Shown here: in pieces, positions 62,160 through 64,000 of the stretch
Numbering within the stretch: the stretch's first letter is position 1
How the letters are laid out: each line of letters opens with the position of its first letter
NCBI GenBank assembly: GCA_019916065.1
Contig: CM034238.1
Location: 24,047,246 to 24,111,245, forward strand
Length of the DNA: 64,000 bases
Source of the DNA: Vitellaria paradoxa
Lineage: Eukaryota > Streptophyta > Magnoliopsida > Ericales > Sapotaceae
Reading direction: 5' to 3'
The notes under the pieces: generated by a model
What the model saw: the letters and a program-made list of their open reading frames with translations, nothing else
What the model was told of the DNA's origin: nothing
The model's database searches: none
Translations under genes and position numbers: made by a program

Positions 62160-63470
62160 GCCAACTGCCATGAATGAGGAGATTGAGTCTCTTCACAAGA
62201 ACTAGGCATGGAATTTTGAGAGATTGCCTAAGGGAAAAAAAAGTAATTGGCTACAAATGGGTCTTAAAAAAGAAAGAAGGTATTCCAAGAGTGAAGGGTG
62301 CACATTTTAAAGCACGCTAAGTTGCAAAGGGCTACAGTCAAAGGCAATATGTAGATTTTAATGAAGTCTTTTCACCAATTGTGAAGCATAGCTCTATTCA
62401 TGTGTTGCTTGCCATGGTTGCTCAAATGATCTGCAACTTGAGCAACTTGATGTGAAGACAACATTCCTGCATGGTGAGCTTGAGGAAGGAATTCATATGC
62501 ATCAACTAGAGGGTTTCGTAGTAAGTGGAAATGAAGACCATGTATGCAAGTTGAAGAAGTCATTATATGGCCTAAAGCAGTCGCCAAGACAGTGGCACAA
62601 ATGGTTTGACACTTTTGTGGTGGGACATGGTTACTCTAGGAGTAAGTATGATAGTTGTGTGTACTATAGAAGGGTATCAGATGGTTCTTTTGTGTACTTG
62701 CTACTTTATGTTGATGACATACTCATTGCTGCTACGAGCATGTCAAAGATTGATGCACTTATGACACAGTTGAGTGAAGAGTTAAAAATGAAAGATTTGG
62801 CTGTAGCTAGATTTACAGAGATAGAAAAAATGGGAAACTACATTTGTCTTAGAGAAAGTATATTGAGAAAATAGTTGAGCGATTTGGCATGCAGAGTTAC
62901 AAACCTGTTTCAACCCCTCTTGCTTCTCACTTCAAACTCTCAACGTCTTTGTCACCTCAGACTGAGAAGGAAGAGGAGTTCATGTCATGTGTTCCCTATT
63001 CTAGTGCAATGGGCATCATTAAATTTGCTTCTGCACTCGCCCAGACATTTCACAAGCTGTCAGCCGTTACATGGCTAAACTAGATAGAGAAATTTGGCAG
63101 GCAGTGAAATGGATACTTCGGTATTTGAAAGGCACTACAAAGGTAGAGTTTATGGCTATAGCAAAGGCAGTAAAGGAAGCTATTTTGTTGAGAGGTTTGG
63201 TCAACAGTTTGTGCTTGCGACAAAATAGTACTGCGATATTTTTGTGATAACCAAAGTGCCATGCATTTGACCAAAAATCAAATATATCATGAAAAGACCA
63301 AAACATATTGATGTTAGATATCATTTTCTACAGGATATTGTGTCACAAGGTGTTATTACAGTAAAGAAAATTCCTACAGTAGACAATCTGGCAGACATGT
63401 TAACTAAAGCCCGTTCCACTTTACAAGTTCAAGCATTGCTTGGATATGGTTGGTGTGTGCAACATTCGAT
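62160..63470 (+). pseudogene. Copia reverse transcriptase and RNase H remnant
   Basis: RT motifs are visible: QLDVKTTFLHGELEEGIHM near 62,446-62,500, LKKSLYGLKQSPRQWH near 62,550-62,597 and the catalytic YVDDILIA near 62,707-62,730. Upstream RT is frameshifted, and the frame is broken again after 62,874. RNase H is internally deleted: RYLKGTT near 63,120 is followed directly by VEFMAIAKAVKEA, without the intervening aspartate-containing part. It resumes with HIDVRYHFLQDIV and ends at NLADMLTKA. It is not functional. Confidence 0.85.
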
Positions 63471-63551
63471 GATTGTAAAGATTTTGTGGAGAAGGCAGCA
63501 AGTGAGATTCTCTGGTGATGGCTTGGGTGAATACAAGCCAAGGTGGAGATT

Positions 63552-63843
63552 TGTTATTTATGGCTTGTATTTGGGTTTTGGGCTTCGGCCCATGTATCCA
63601 GTTTTGGGATTTTTTTTCTTGGCATTTTTTGTGATCCGACTTTAGATTTATAAGGTAGAGATTTTTGTATTAGAGTTAAATGGTAACTCTGGTAGCTATT
63701 TTGTGTTGGGATTACACGTCTTGTACTCTTAATCTTTGTTAGTGAATTTCTCTACCGCTTTCACCCGTGGACGTAGGCTTTCAAACTAAACCACGTAATT
63801 CTTCTTATTGTTTTCAATATGTCTATTTTGTTTTTCCACAACA
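63552..63843 (+). repeat. 3' LTR of the copia element
   Basis: 292 bp, TGTTATTTATGGC...CACAACA, preceded by the purine-rich AAGGTGGAGATT (polypurine tract). It is followed at once by the TSD AATGA and then by TPR-locus intron sequence to the end of the window. Confidence 0.9.
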
Positions 63844-63848
63844 AATGA

Positions 63849-64000
63849 AAATTTGATTTTCTCTGCCTAGTAGTGTAATAAGTGTACTCTGTATTTTTAT
63901 AGATATGCTAGGAAAACAGTTGTCAAATAGAAATTCAGTCAAGCTAAGTAATGTAAAGAAGGAAAATATAAGTTCATTGAGAACATATGCAGAAATTTAC
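63849..64000. other. Window end: probable TPR pseudogene intron
   Basis: This is AT-rich sequence that would continue the minus-strand TPR pseudogene upstream of the copia insertion. I could not find the expected preceding TPR exon in these 152 bases. Confidence 0.4.

Larger units (their letters stand above)
57352..63843 (+). mobile_element. Copia LTR retrotransposon, non-functional, TSD AATGA, with two nested solo LTRs
   Basis: The boundaries are exact. The 5' LTR is 57352-57627 (276 bp) and the 3' LTR 63552-63843 (292 bp); both start TGTTATTTATGGC and end CAACA. The 5-bp duplication AATGA lies at 57347-57351 and 63844-63848. Gag, protease, integrase, RT and RNase H follow in copia order but with many stops, frameshifts and deletions. 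The LTRs differ by many substitutions and by indels (5' LTR 16 bp shorter), so the insertion is old. It sits 27 bp upstream of a 3' splice site of the minus-strand TPR pseudogene, in the opposite orientation. Without the two nested LTRs it would be about 4.5 kb. Confidence 0.93.

Noticed and set aside
63861..63875. CTCTGCCTAGTAGTG as the missing right terminus of the CACTA element starting at 53174
   Set aside because: Only nine bases match (CTAGTAGTG), the flanking triplet is TAA rather than TCA, and a 9-mer match is expected by chance in a window this size. The TCA at 56142 fits the true resumption point better.

Overview
This is a 64 kb piece of an AT-rich eudicot plant nuclear genome. The evidence is GT-AG introns, plant-specific gene families, plant LTR retrotransposons primed by initiator tRNA-Met, and many MITE-like elements. 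I cannot name the species. I see no rRNA, tRNA, CRISPR array or prokaryotic feature.

Left part (1-21 kb). Two apparently intact genes lie on the + strand. The first is a 3-exon Fe(II)/2-oxoglutarate-dependent dioxygenase (4772-7324, 344 aa). The second is a 3-exon methylesterase-family alpha/beta hydrolase with an N-terminal signal-like segment (12850-15868, 288 aa). Between and around them are small inverted-repeat elements, tandem duplications and a solo LTR of 905 bp with a TATAG target-site duplication (16599-17503).

Middle part (21.6-41 kb). One large minus-strand gene fills this part. It has 14 coding exons (40385 down to 21623) plus a 5' UTR exon and encodes a 992-aa DExH RNA helicase, clearly MTR4, the nuclear exosome helicase. 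Its reading frame is intact. Its introns have swollen (4.0, 5.9 and 3.5 kb) and carry LINE, RTE, copia, LTR-remnant and Harbinger-like pieces. Two introns use GC-AG splice sites.

Right part (41-64 kb). I see no intact gene here. It holds a very AT-rich block, a lysine/asparagine-rich decayed ORF cluster of unknown (retroelement or pararetrovirus-like) origin, a degenerate copia gag with its LTR, and then an interrupted inverted duplication of the C-terminal WD40 region of a TOPLESS-related corepressor gene. Both arms are pseudogenes broken by different mutations. The minus arm is split by a CACTA-type end with about 1.1 kb of subterminal repeats, and further upstream by a 6.5 kb copia element (57352-63843, TSD AATGA). 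That copia element is itself interrupted by two solo LTRs, so four layers of insertion can be ordered.

The three intact genes share no obvious pathway. The most interesting structures are the TOPLESS-related inverted repeat (a possible hairpin-RNA source), the nested insertions, and the GC-AG introns of MTR4. No wholly new system could be established from sequence alone.
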